Assembly: GCA_050288705.1 (NCBI GenBank)
Contig: JBNKEI010000207.1
Location: 62,001 to 126,000, forward strand
Length of the DNA stretch: 64,000 bases
Source: JBNKEI01 sp050288705
Lineage (GTDB): Bacteria > Myxococcota > Myxococcia > Myxococcales > UBA5297
Reading direction: 5' to 3'
In this document: piece after piece, positions 26,031 to 34,604 of the stretch
Position numbering within the stretch: the first letter of the stretch is position 1
Layout of the letters: every line of letters begins with the position of its first letter
The notes under the pieces: model-generated
What the model was told of the DNA's origin: nothing
Databases searched by the model: none
The model's input: only the letters and a program-made list of their open reading frames with translations
Program-made: the position numbers and the translations under genes

Positions 26031-26251
26031 GAACTCTCCTTTTTTTTCCTAAATTTCTACCGCGGATTGACTAGTATTGCAAATTAGCGAATATGTAAGA
26101 GTAAGTCGTTAATGGATAAACAGCCAGGTAAGATAATAACCATTACCAACTGCACGACCCACGACGAATGGGGTTTAGAACGGAGTTTGGTGTATAGCCC
26201 AAGAAAAACCAAGTTTTTTGCAAGTGCCTCATCTTGTCTAGGAGTAAAAAA

Positions 26252-26794
26252 ATGGAACGATCGCATAGAGTGGTGATGAATACACAAGAAATGCAATTAG
26301 CCATCGAACAACTGGCCAAACAAATAAGGCAGGCCGCTGCGCTAACTGTTCGAGAGCAAGAATTATGTTGGGTGGGTATTCGCCGAAAAGGAGTTCCTCT
26401 GGCTCAAAGGTTAGCAGCAATTTATCAAGCCGATTCTCTGAAATCTTGCTTGGGGTATTTAGATATCGGCCTTTATCGCGACGACACTGCTACCGTCGGA
26501 CCTTGGATAGGACCTACCGAGATACCTTTTTCGCTAACAGATCGAACGATAATCCTGGTAGATGACGTACTTTTTACCGGAAGAACAGTACGCGCCGCCC
26601 TCGATGAACTAATGGATCTGGGTCGTCCACGTCGAGTATGGCTGGCGGTGCTGGTGGACCGAGGTGGTAGAGAGCTTCCTATTGTCGCCGACTTCATAGG
26701 CCAGCGCCTGGAATGTTTAGATAATAGCGAGCGGGTGAAGGTTCATTTTACGGAAATCGATGGAGAAGACTTTGTGGCTATCGGTCCAAACTAA
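26252..26794 (+). CDS. pyrR: Bifunctional pyr operon regulator/uracil phosphoribosyltransferase PyrR
   Basis: The ATG at 26252, preceded by AGGAG at seven bases, gives 180 residues. The protein has the type I phosphoribosyltransferase fold with the PRPP-binding motif IILVDDVLFTGRTVRAALD and the PyrR-specific WVGIRRKGVPLAQRL and LVDRGGRELPI segments. PyrR binds pyr mRNA to attenuate transcription in Gram-positives and has minor UPRTase activity. Its location 24 bases before pyrB shows the usual operon association, but I see no clear PyrR-binding anti-antiterminator in the ~220 bases upstream, so its mode of action here is open. Confidence 0.95.
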   Translation: MERSHRVVMNTQEMQLAIEQLAKQIRQAAALTVREQELCWVGIRRKGVPLAQRLAAIYQADSLKSCLGYLDIGLYRDDTATVGPWIGPTEIPFSLTDRTIILVDDVLFTGRTVRAALDELMDLGRPRRVWLAVLVDRGGRELPIVADFIGQRLECLDNSERVKVHFTEIDGEDFVAIGPN

Positions 26795-26818
26795 GAGGTT
26801 AATTAGAAAGAGAGCACT

Positions 26819-27751
26819 ATGAATTTCGATCGGAAACATCTGTTAGGTATCGAGGGGCTAAGCCGACAAGAAATTATTGCAATATTGGACCGAGCAAAAA
26901 CCTTCCAAGAAATCACGTATCGACCCATCAAAAAGGTACCTACTTTACGTGGAAAACTAGTGTTAAACCTCTTCTTTGAGTCCTCTACCCGCACGCGCAG
27001 CTCTTTTGAAATTGCTGCCAAAATGCTTTCTGCAGACGCTGTAAATTGGGCTTCGTCGGGTTCGTCAACATCTAAAGGCGAAACGCTTCTGGATACTGTC
27101 CGCAACATTGAAGCAATGCGTCCTGATCTGATTGTCCTGCGGCACTCGGCCGCGGGAGCGCCTCATTTCATTGCCAAACATGTGCGATGCGCAGTAGTCA
27201 ATGCAGGAGACGGTGCACACGAGCATCCCTCGCAGGCGCTGCTTGATGCTTTTACTTTGCGAAAGCATTGGGGCGAGCTAGAAGGACGCACGGTGGCTGT
27301 GGTGGGGGATATTTCCCATAGCCGGGTGGCTCGTTCGAATTTGCTGTGTTTGACAGCATTGGGCGTGCGAGTGCGAGTATGTGGCCCGGCTACCATGATC
27401 CCGTCGGGAATTGAGCAATTTGGCTGCACTGTGCACACGCATTTAGCCTCTGCTTTGGAGGGGGTTGATGCAGTGATAATGCTGCGCATTCAAACCGAGA
27501 GATTGCACGACCCGCTGTTTCCTACTGCGCGGGAATATTCACGTTACTGGGGTTTGCATAGTGAAACCATGAAAATGCTGCCGGAGCAGGCTCTAATTCT
27601 TCACCCTGGTCCGGTTAACCGAGGAGTAGAGGTGTCACCGGAAGTAGCCGACGGAAAGCGCAGTCTAATTTTAGAGCAAGTGGAGAATGGAGTTGCTGTG
27701 CGTATGGCTATAATTCAAATGCTGTGCGTAAAAACAAAGCCGGAAGTCTAG
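26819..27751 (+). CDS. pyrB: Aspartate carbamoyltransferase catalytic subunit
   Basis: Condenses carbamoyl phosphate and aspartate in the first committed step of pyrimidine synthesis. The 310-residue protein has the carbamoyl-phosphate site SSTRTR (residues 55-60), the HPSQALLDAFT motif, and the aspartate-binding MLRIQTER and HPGPVNRGVE segments. No pyrI regulatory subunit or pyrC follows; transcription ends at a strong stem-loop that overlaps the stop codon. It forms a two-gene operon with pyrR. Confidence 0.97.
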   Translation: MNFDRKHLLGIEGLSRQEIIAILDRAKTFQEITYRPIKKVPTLRGKLVLNLFFESSTRTRSSFEIAAKMLSADAVNWASSGSSTSKGETLLDTVRNIEAMRPDLIVLRHSAAGAPHFIAKHVRCAVVNAGDGAHEHPSQALLDAFTLRKHWGELEGRTVAVVGDISHSRVARSNLLCLTALGVRVRVCGPATMIPSGIEQFGCTVHTHLASALEGVDAVIMLRIQTERLHDPLFPTAREYSRYWGLHSETMKMLPEQALILHPGPVNRGVEVSPEVADGKRSLILEQVENGVAVRMAIIQMLCVKTKPEV

Positions 27752-27768
27752 ATTAGACATTCCGGCTT
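27737..27768. terminator. Bidirectional intrinsic terminator between pyrB and the tRNAs
   Basis: AAGCCGGAA (27737-27745) pairs with TTCCGGCTT (27760-27768), extended inward by GTCTA/TAGAC. The pyrB TAG stop lies inside the structure. On the minus strand, the direction of the tRNA genes, the stem is followed by TTTGTTTTT, a good intrinsic-terminator tail. On the plus strand the tail is only T/C-rich. Confidence 0.75.
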
Positions 27769-27778
27769 CTTGCTTCTA

Positions 27779-27852
27779 CGCGCCCGCCCCGAATCGAACG
27801 GGGAGCCTTTGAGTTCGAAGCCCAACGCTCTATCCAGTTGAGCTACGGGCGC
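27779..27852 (-). tRNA. tRNA-Arg (anticodon UCG)
   Basis: On the minus strand the sequence folds as a full cloverleaf: acceptor GCGCCCG/CGGGCGC, D-arm GCTC...GAGC, anticodon stem TTGGG/CTCAA with loop CTTCGAA (anticodon TCG), and T-arm CCCCG-TTCGATT-CGGGG. CCA is not encoded. It is followed by the intrinsic terminator at 27768-27737. Confidence 0.95.
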
Positions 27853-27867
27853 AGTAGGCAGTGCAAG

Positions 27868-27941
27868 GGTGAGTAGAGGGGATCGAACCCTCAACCCCAG
27901 GAGTCACAGTCCTGTGCTCTGCCAGTTGAGCTACACTCACC
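27868..27941 (-). tRNA. tRNA-His (anticodon GUG)
   Basis: On the minus strand the acceptor GTGAGTG pairs with TACTCAC, the anticodon stem is CAGGA/TCCTG with loop CTGTGAC (anticodon GTG), and the T-arm contains GGTTCGATCCC. The extra 5' G (position 27941) facing discriminator C73 is the identity element of tRNA-His. It lies 15 bases upstream of tRNA-Arg in the same transcript. Confidence 0.95.
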
Positions 27942-28057
27942 AAAAAGTACCGACTCATTACCAAATTTCGATGGGCATGGGCGAGAAAAAAAAGCTAGTC
28001 TAGGTATTTTTCTTTTTCAGGGTAGTGCTTAGCAAGGTTTTCTAAGGGAGCTGTCGA

Positions 28058-30070
28058 GTGAGTGAAGAATCCAGTGCACCAGATCCATTGGAAGGAACCA
28101 TGCTTGCTAATGGGCGGTACCAGATCATTCGACGCATTGGCACCGGAGGTATGGGGGCGGTCTATCAAGCCTGCCAAGTAGTCATGGGGCGCATGGTGGC
28201 GCTAAAGCTGATTCACCCCCATTTAGGTGACAACAACCAGGTAATGGTGGGGCGTTTTCTTCAAGAAATGCGATCATCGGCGGCGGTAGAGCATCCCAAC
28301 ACCATTAGAGTGTACGACTTTGGTGAAACCGAGGATGGGCGGCTATTTTTGGCTATGGAGTATTTGGAAGGGCGTACTCTGCGCCAATTGCTGGAAAGTG
28401 AGGCGCCGCTTCCCGAAAACCGAGTGATAGCAATTGCTATCCAAATTGCCAAAGCATTAGGAGCAGTGCATAGCGAAGGGGTGGTGCATCGGGATTTAAA
28501 GCCCGAAAACGTAATGCTGCTGGACCGTTACGGCGAGCAAGACTTTGTAAAAGTTCTTGATTTCGGCATTGCGCGCTTTTTCGACGAGGCGCAAAAACAA
28601 ATGACCATCACCGGCGCGGTAATAGGTACTCCTGCCTACATGTCTCCTGAGCAAGCTTCGGGAGCTGACCTTGACGGCCGTTCCGATCTCTACTCGTTAG
28701 GAATTGTGCTGTTCAGAATGGTTACAGGGCAGCTTCCCTTTGACAAACCCGATTTGGTTAGTTTGCTGATGGCGCAAATTAATCAGCCGCCACCACCAGT
28801 ACTACTCCATGCTCCTCATCTTTCGCCGGGCATGGCTTCGTTAATTATGCAGCTATTGGCCAAGGAGCCTAATGAGCGGCCACCTACCGCCATAGAGGTA
28901 ATTCGAATTCTTTCTGGTCTCCACGCTAGACCTATACCGCTGGGCGTATCCGAGCAATTGCAAGCGACCGGAATGCAAGCCACTCTCCCTATTTCCTCCG
29001 CTGAGACGGGCGCTTCTAACTCTCTATCTGCTCAGATTTATGGATCCCGAAAAAGAAAACGCAAGTGGCTAGTTTTTTTTGCAGCTATGCTGGCAGTGAT
29101 CGGTGGCTTTCTATTGGCTGCTTCCCTTATCAAAAAAGAACAGATTGATTGGTGGAAGCGGCAGGCATCTCAAATAGTGGGTTCATCTGGCCAATTAGAA
29201 ACTGAGGAAGAGTTTAGGTCATTACGAGCGGAAATCAATGACCGATTGGTTGCTAGACATGATGTATGTGCTCCAATTGATTGCCAAGTAAAGCAGCTAG
29301 CTTCCTTGAGGCATTTGGCGCAAGCCGTAAAATGGCTTGGGTCGGACAATGACGTAGATGCTCCTCAAAAAGCTCTAAACGAGTTGGAGATGGTTAGTGA
29401 AAATGCAGCGGAAAAATGGGCCCTGATGGCGCATGCGCGGTTTCCACCAGGAACCGCCGGGAGAAATGACGCCCAACCACGAGCCATTTTATCCTTGCAC
29501 TCTGCTGAGCGAGCAGTGGCGCTATGTCCGCACTACGCCGGGGCTTACTACCTATTAGGTCGGGCGGCGCAATTACTAGGAAGGCAAACGGTTGCCGCCA
29601 AAGCATTTGCGCGTTCTTACCAGCTAAATAGTAACTACCATCCTACTCAGTTCAATATGGCTGTGCTGCGGCTGCAGGACGGAAATTTTCACCAAGCGGT
29701 GCATGACCTTTCGCGAATTATTCGGGAAGCGCCTGAATATCCTCATGTCTTTACGGTTAGAGGTGAAGCCTACTTCAAAAGCAAAGAATGGAACCGGGCA
29801 GTGGACGACTTTGAGGAAGCAGCCCGCAGAAACCCCCAAGACTGCGAAGCTTGGTTGGGATTAGGAAAAGGCCAGTTTGCCAGAAACGAGTTTGGTTTGG
29901 CGGCCGATGCCTTAGTGAAGGCGTTAGACTGCAATCGTCGTGATGGCCGTGTATGGTTTTACTTAGGGGAAACCTTTGTGCGTACTCACGACTTCGATGA
30001 AGCCAATAAAGCATTTTGCCGAGCAAAGGCTCTTGGAATAAAGGAGGCGGCGGGACGATGCAGGCGTTGA
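28058..30070 (+). CDS. Transmembrane Ser/Thr protein kinase with periplasmic TPR domain
   Basis: A 670-residue protein with a GTG start and AAGGGAG seven bases upstream. Residues ~20-285 form a Hanks-type kinase: GTGGMGAVY glycine loop, catalytic HRDLKPENV (His144, Asp146), DFG in VLDFGIARFF, and PAYMSPEQ. Unlike the kinase at 13-14.5 kb it is a standard RD kinase. A membrane helix follows basic residues at about 337-357 (WLVFFAAMLAVIGGFLLAAS). The C-terminal ~200 residues contain tetratricopeptide repeats (for example AYYLLGRAAQLLGRQTVAAK, AWLGLGKGQFARNEFGLAAD). Such kinases are abundant in myxobacteria and signal across the inner membrane. A link to threonine phosphorylation control of the T6SS is conceivable but not shown. 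Confidence 0.92.
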   Translation: MSEESSAPDPLEGTMLANGRYQIIRRIGTGGMGAVYQACQVVMGRMVALKLIHPHLGDNNQVMVGRFLQEMRSSAAVEHPNTIRVYDFGETEDGRLFLAMEYLEGRTLRQLLESEAPLPENRVIAIAIQIAKALGAVHSEGVVHRDLKPENVMLLDRYGEQDFVKVLDFGIARFFDEAQKQMTITGAVIGTPAYMSPEQASGADLDGRSDLYSLGIVLFRMVTGQLPFDKPDLVSLLMAQINQPPPPVLLHAPHLSPGMASLIMQLLAKEPNERPPTAIEVIRILSGLHARPIPLGVSEQLQATGMQATLPISSAETGASNSLSAQIYGSRKRKRKWLVFFAAMLAVIGGFLLAASLIKKEQIDWWKRQASQIVGSSGQLETEEEFRSLRAEINDRLVARHDVCAPIDCQVKQLASLRHLAQAVKWLGSDNDVDAPQKALNELEMVSENAAEKWALMAHARFPPGTAGRNDAQPRAILSLHSAERAVALCPHYAGAYYLLGRAAQLLGRQTVAAKAFARSYQLNSNYHPTQFNMAVLRLQDGNFHQAVHDLSRIIREAPEYPHVFTVRGEAYFKSKEWNRAVDDFEEAARRNPQDCEAWLGLGKGQFARNEFGLAADALVKALDCNRRDGRVWFYLGETFVRTHDFDEANKAFCRAKALGIKEAAGRCRR

Positions 30071-30101
30071 ACCGGAGAGTTCAACCCATCGCTTTACTCG
30101 C

Positions 30102-30872
30102 TTACAGAAATTCTTTCAGTTTGATAGATGCCAGCTCGAAATCGGGGTTGTTTGTCAAAATAGAATTAAATTTGTCTTTGGCAGCTTTTGAATCGCCTTT
30201 TTCTTGGGCCTCAAGAGCTTCGTGGTATTTTTTCATGACCGATAAAGATGCTCTCGGAACTTTTTTAATTCCCTGCTTGATGAACTTAACCGCTGTCTTT
30301 TTGTGGCCTATTTTTAATACGGTCGGTACTTCGGGAATATCTCTGGGCTTAAGTTCACGCAAATAACTATTAATTCCAGAAATTAGTTTCTCGTGGATTT
30401 CTGATAAATCCTCAATTTTACCTTTAGCATTAACGCCGCCAATAATATCTGATGTTTCTACATTGATGAGCGAGCTATGCATACGCAGTGTACCCATTAG
30501 TTCAAAGTATCTGCCTATTACAACATACTGAGCGCAAGCCAATTTTCCTAACTTTACCGCTGTTTTAACATCAAATCGCGAACTCGAGCCTAGATCTTGC
30601 TCCTTAATCAGAAGATCTAGTTGCTCTCTGGCAATCACCCGCCAATTTCCTTTGCCGGTTAGTTCGGCTCCCATGGCATCAGCAAGAAATTTACGTGCTG
30701 ACGCCAAATCATCCATTTGTCCGTCGTAATCGAAGTACATTACTGCAATGATGGGAGATTGTTTTTTTGCAAAAACCGTGCTGCATAGACAAGGAAAAGC
30801 AAAAAAGAAAGAAGAAATAAAAAAATATCGCCATTTTTGATTACATCTTATAATGCTTAATATTTGTATCAC
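30102..30872 (-). CDS. Secreted CsgG-like protein
   Basis: A 256-residue protein starting with GTG, supported by GAGGAG six bases upstream. Residues 1-36 are a signal peptide with a hydrophobic core (FFISSFFFAFPCLC) ending near VFA. The mature part matches the CsgG/TolB-like fold: IAVMYFDYDG, then WRVIAREQLDLLIKEQDLGS and LGKLACAQYVVIGRY, the hallmark of CsgG family proteins. The C-terminus has one TPR-like helix pair. No lipobox is evident, so unlike true CsgG it is probably soluble or periplasmic. It is divergent from a lipoprotein/CsgG lipoprotein pair and converges with the TPR kinase gene. Confidence 0.75.
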   Translation of the reverse strand: MIQILSIIRCNQKWRYFFISSFFFAFPCLCSTVFAKKQSPIIAVMYFDYDGQMDDLASARKFLADAMGAELTGKGNWRVIAREQLDLLIKEQDLGSSSRFDVKTAVKLGKLACAQYVVIGRYFELMGTLRMHSSLINVETSDIIGGVNAKGKIEDLSEIHEKLISGINSYLRELKPRDIPEVPTVLKIGHKKTAVKFIKQGIKKVPRASLSVMKKYHEALEAQEKGDSKAAKDKFNSILTNNPDFELASIKLKEFL

Positions 30873-31126
30873 AAAATTCTCCTCTTCCGATGCTCAATTT
30901 GGTAAAAAATGGATATTGTTATACCATGTCTTTGTTGACAATTAAAGAAGGAATTGGAGGCTCTGTCTATAGAGCTTTTGGAAGTAGTCAATGATGCATG
31001 CTTGACACAAAGAGCATATCTCGGACATATTTCCTTCTTTCTCTTTGAAGAAAGAACAAAGGGAGAACAATTTCGTTGTCCCATGCACAGTTTTTTCTAA
31101 TATAAAGTAAAAATCGGAGGTTGCGG

Positions 31127-31834
31127 ATGGCACAGATAATCGGATGGAAAAGTCTACGCATGGCAGGGGTTGCGCTTTTGGGAATGATTGCCATGACTTC
31201 CTTGGGCTGCTCCTTGGTTAAATCTTCGGCAAAACCTTCTTCCAGCCGAATAAAGATGGTAGACCTACACACGGTGATCGGAAGCTTCACTATGGAAGGG
31301 GACGATCCGTTAGAAAAAGAAAAAGTAGAATACTTGTCCACTGGTAAGGTCCAATATGACGATTTTTTTCGCTCTGCGGCACAGATGCGTGCAGGGATTA
31401 TTGTCTCTCAAGTATTTGCTGATAGCCTAAGTAGTAATCTAAAAAAGTACGCCCGTAGCCATATGGCGGCAGAACAGGCGGATGAAAATGCAGAAGATAT
31501 TTCTGATGAACAAGCAGTGGAAATTCTGCAAGAGAAGAGGTCAGAATTAAAAAAGGAAGAAATGACCTTTCTTTCCAATTCGGTGGCCAGCGCGGCGCTG
31601 CTTACTGCTTACCTAGAGAAAGTGGCCAGCGACTCAGTTTCTTTGGCCGAACAGGGAGCTGCTTTGTCCACTTCTGCAAAATCTGACTTTACCGGTCGCG
31701 ACGCCGTCCGATTGCCCGCGGTAGTTGACGGAGTAAAGGAGTCTCAGGAAAACTTACAGGACGTTTCCATAAAGGCGCCGGAGTTGGCAGAAACCATTGC
31801 TCGTCTTAGTGCTGCTGTGAGCACCATGTTATGA
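31127..31834 (+). CDS. Putative lipoprotein, partner of CsgG-like protein
   Basis: The ATG at 31127 has GGAGG six bases upstream and gives 235 residues. The N-terminus is a lipoprotein signal (a hydrophobic stretch ending TSLGC), with the Cys followed by Ser. The rest is hydrophilic and partly alpha-helical (EDISDEQAVEILQEKRSELK). I do not recognise a named family. Its ATGA overlap with the following CsgG-type lipoprotein gene implies coupled translation and a shared envelope function. Confidence 0.7.
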   Translation: MAQIIGWKSLRMAGVALLGMIAMTSLGCSLVKSSAKPSSSRIKMVDLHTVIGSFTMEGDDPLEKEKVEYLSTGKVQYDDFFRSAAQMRAGIIVSQVFADSLSSNLKKYARSHMAAEQADENAEDISDEQAVEILQEKRSELKKEEMTFLSNSVASAALLTAYLEKVASDSVSLAEQGAALSTSAKSDFTGRDAVRLPAVVDGVKESQENLQDVSIKAPELAETIARLSAAVSTML

Positions 31835-32784
31835 ACGCAGTTCAAATAGCAAAGTGTTTGTGGGGCAGTCTGGTGGTAACCCTTTTGGCGGTAACCGCTG
31901 GATGCCCTGCGAGGCCCATTGTCTTGCCAAGTACCTGGAATGATCGGGTATTGGAAACAAAAAATCGACGACTTGCTTTGCCTAAGTTGGCAGTGCTTCC
32001 ACTTTTCGAATCCGAAAGCGCGACTGGTAATGCGAATTTGCCATCGGCTGCAGGGATTTTTGAATATGTATCCACCGCCCTTGCCAGGACTGGCCGGTTC
32101 GACTTGGTAGAGCGTAACAAGATCGAAGAAGTTCTAAGAGAGCAAGACTTTGGCAGATCAGGAAGAGTAGATCAGACAACCGCCGCAGCCATTGGCAGGA
32201 TCAGTGGAGCGGGAGCGGTTTTTTTTGGGACAATATCCAGTGCTTCCCAACAAACTACTGATCGGTTTGCGTATGATGTTATTCGAACCGAGGTAAGAAT
32301 TGATGCCCGAGCGGTGGATACCGAAACTGGAGAATTTATTTTTACACAATCAGCTGTTGGAGTATCAGAAGCCAAGGTAGTAACCGACGCTAATGGAACC
32401 GTGTTGAGCGGTGTAGTTGATACGGAACTCGAGTATCATCGGGCTGCTGCGGACGCAGTTATTAAACTGGCAAATAATCTTTCTAAGCAATTTCCGGCAA
32501 CTGGTGTCGTTGTCGCTGTGACAGGCGATCAAATGGTTATAGATCTAGGATCCAGAGATCAAATCGAAATAGATCATCGCTTGGTGGTGATTAGACCGCT
32601 GGAAAGAATGGTGCATCCTAATACTGGTCAATTTGTGGGATGGAAAAAAGAAATTCTTGGCGTTCTAAAAGTAACAGCGGTGGAGGACGCAACTTCAATT
32701 GCAGTATTAGAACGTCATAAAGAAAAAGCACCGTCAATTAAAACTGGTGATGTAGTGGTGCTAGAAGGAGGCCGTGACTTCTAG
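31831..32784 (+). CDS. CsgG-family outer-membrane lipoprotein
   Basis: A 317-residue protein whose signal peptide ends in the lipobox VTAGC. The mature protein carries the CsgG signature FDLVERNKIEEVLREQDFGR, then GRISGAGAVFFGTIS, with later strands RTEVRIDARAVDTETGEFIF. CsgG forms an oligomeric secretion channel for curli subunits; related proteins (HfaB and others) serve different envelope systems. No curlin repeats (csgA/B) are seen nearby, so the substrate is unknown. A C-terminal ~80-residue extension after the CsgG core is beta-rich. It overlaps the upstream lipoprotein gene by four bases. Confidence 0.85.
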   Translation: MNAVQIAKCLWGSLVVTLLAVTAGCPARPIVLPSTWNDRVLETKNRRLALPKLAVLPLFESESATGNANLPSAAGIFEYVSTALARTGRFDLVERNKIEEVLREQDFGRSGRVDQTTAAAIGRISGAGAVFFGTISSASQQTTDRFAYDVIRTEVRIDARAVDTETGEFIFTQSAVGVSEAKVVTDANGTVLSGVVDTELEYHRAAADAVIKLANNLSKQFPATGVVVAVTGDQMVIDLGSRDQIEIDHRLVVIRPLERMVHPNTGQFVGWKKEILGVLKVTAVEDATSIAVLERHKEKAPSIKTGDVVVLEGGRDF

Positions 32785-32792
32785 GCCGTTTT

Positions 32793-32811
32793 ACACACAC
32801 ACACACACACA
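32793..32811. repeat. (AC)n dinucleotide microsatellite
   Basis: Nineteen bases of perfect AC repeat in the 59-base gap between the stop codons of the CsgG lipoprotein and ggt genes. It is non-coding. A small TTAGAT/ATCTAA hairpin with a TTTT tail follows at 32827-32845. Confidence 0.85.
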
Positions 32812-32843
32812 ACATTGTAGGGGCTTTTAGATAAGATCTAATT

Positions 32844-34604
32844 TTAATACCCCAGAGCAAATCCCTCTCGGCGATAATCGCTTATCCCGGTAAACCCCTC
32901 GGGTGAACGAAAAACGCCATGCACATCGCCAATAAGCTCATTTTTTTCCTTAAGCGAGTAGTTTTTCTTTTGCAGCTCTTGCAGCAAGCTTTCCGCAAAA
33001 ATAGTAGCTTCTTTATAAAGAACATCTGGCCAGGCCTGATGATGCAAACGATGAGTCTGCACTGCCTCTAAAGGCGTCTTCTTGTGCACTAGCAAAGAGG
33101 TCAACACCAATGCCAAAGTAGTAGGAATGGTAGGCCCTCCCGGGGTTCCCAATGCCATGTTTATTCGGCCTTGGGAAGTTACTAGCACCGGTGCCATATT
33201 GCTTGCTGGCCGCTTTCCGGGCGCAAACAAATTAGGCTTACTTCCCACCACTCCAAAATAATTCTCTGTGCCTTCTTGAAAAGAGAAAGAATCCATACTT
33301 CCATTTAGCAAAAAGCCGGCATCTTCCACGCTCCATTTAGAACCATAGCGTAAATTCATGGTGTAAGAGTTGGATACGGCATTGCCTTCGGCATCAATTA
33401 CCGAAAAATGAGTAGTGTCATTGCCGGAAATAATTGCATAATTACCTTTTTCGCCGCCTAATTGCATTTGACGCATTGATTCTGACAATTTATTGGTGGC
33501 GGTATCGGATAATGGGTTTATTAAATTGAAAAGATTTTGAGCGTGGGCTGGCGAAAAAAGATTTTTATAAGTAGCATGATTTTGCAAAGGAACATCGCCT
33601 AAATACTCTAAACGATCTATAAAAGCGATCTTCGCTGCTTGCGCCAAATAATGATAGTAATCGGGAGAGCCCCAGGGAATAGTTGCAAATTCATTGCTTC
33701 GAAGAATTGCTAGAAGCTGCAAAAGAATGGCGCCGCCTGATTCCGGAGGAATGCTCCAGATTTTTTCTCCATAAAAATCAATTCCTATAGCCGGAGATTC
33801 GCGAATAGCATAGTTTGCCAGGTCCTCTGCACATAAAAAGCCTCCGTTCGTTTGGAGATCGTTTACTATTTGCTCAGCAATAGCCCCTCGATAAAAAGCA
33901 GCTTCTCCCTCGGCGGCTAGAATTTCTAAGGTGCGTGCTAAATGAGGATTAGTTAAGACATCTCCTCTCTGAAAAGGAGTATCGCGCACATAAATTCGTT
34001 TCGATTCAGGCGACTCAGCCAATTTTGGAGAAAGGCGATTGAGACACTCAGCTTCGTATCTAGTTACCAAAGCTCCTTTTCGTGCGGCTTTGGCCACTGC
34101 TAGCAGTAAATCTCTGGCTTTTAGTTTCCCAAACCTTTGATGCAGAGAAAAAAAAGCTTTGACTGTTCCCGGAACGCAAACCGATCGCGGTCCAAGAGCA
34201 GTATGGTCGGGGTTGGGACTGCCGTTTTCCAGCAGAAAAGCTTCTTGCCGGGCTTTCCAGGGGGCCTGCTCTCGATAGTTAATGGCAATGGGCTCAGTAG
34301 CTTCTGCCAATTGGTAGAGCATATAGCCCCCGCCTCCGATGTTTCCGGCCTGAGGATGGAAAACGCATAATGAAAACGCCAATGAGAAAGCTGCATCAAA
34401 AGCATTTCCCCCATCTTTGAGGACCGCTATGGCCATCTCGGTGGCTTCTCGGGAAACCGAAGCCACTGCTCCTTTTCCTTGAGCCAAACAAATGTTTCCA
34501 GGCGGACGAATTTCGGTAGATATACGGAAGTTACTATAAGCGGCTTGTGAGTCGTTTTTGTGCAAGCCGGACTGCGTCTTTAGATCTCTGTGTGGGGATG
34601 GCAA
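32844..34604 (-). CDS. ggt: Gamma-glutamyltransferase
   Basis: Cleaves or transfers the gamma-glutamyl group of glutathione; made as a proenzyme that self-cleaves. Conserved segments: AVASVSREATEMAIAVLKDG, HPQAGNIGGGGYMLY, and the small-subunit nucleophile Thr in NDTTHFSVIDAEGNAV (Thr codon at 33416-33414). The start is inferred as TTG at 34604, six bases after AGGAGG, which lies inside the preceding gene; an ATG at 34628 is also possible. Either way the gene overlaps its upstream neighbour by 70-95 bases, suggesting coupling. No signal peptide is visible, although known bacterial GGTs are periplasmic, so location is uncertain. Confidence 0.9.
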   Translation of the reverse strand: MPSPHRDLKTQSGLHKNDSQAAYSNFRISTEIRPPGNICLAQGKGAVASVSREATEMAIAVLKDGGNAFDAAFSLAFSLCVFHPQAGNIGGGGYMLYQLAEATEPIAINYREQAPWKARQEAFLLENGSPNPDHTALGPRSVCVPGTVKAFFSLHQRFGKLKARDLLLAVAKAARKGALVTRYEAECLNRLSPKLAESPESKRIYVRDTPFQRGDVLTNPHLARTLEILAAEGEAAFYRGAIAEQIVNDLQTNGGFLCAEDLANYAIRESPAIGIDFYGEKIWSIPPESGGAILLQLLAILRSNEFATIPWGSPDYYHYLAQAAKIAFIDRLEYLGDVPLQNHATYKNLFSPAHAQNLFNLINPLSDTATNKLSESMRQMQLGGEKGNYAIISGNDTTHFSVIDAEGNAVSNSYTMNLRYGSKWSVEDAGFLLNGSMDSFSFQEGTENYFGVVGSKPNLFAPGKRPASNMAPVLVTSQGRINMALGTPGGPTIPTTLALVLTSLLVHKKTPLEAVQTHRLHHQAWPDVLYKEATIFAESLLQELQKKNYSLKEKNELIGDVHGVFRSPEGFTGISDYRREGFALGY

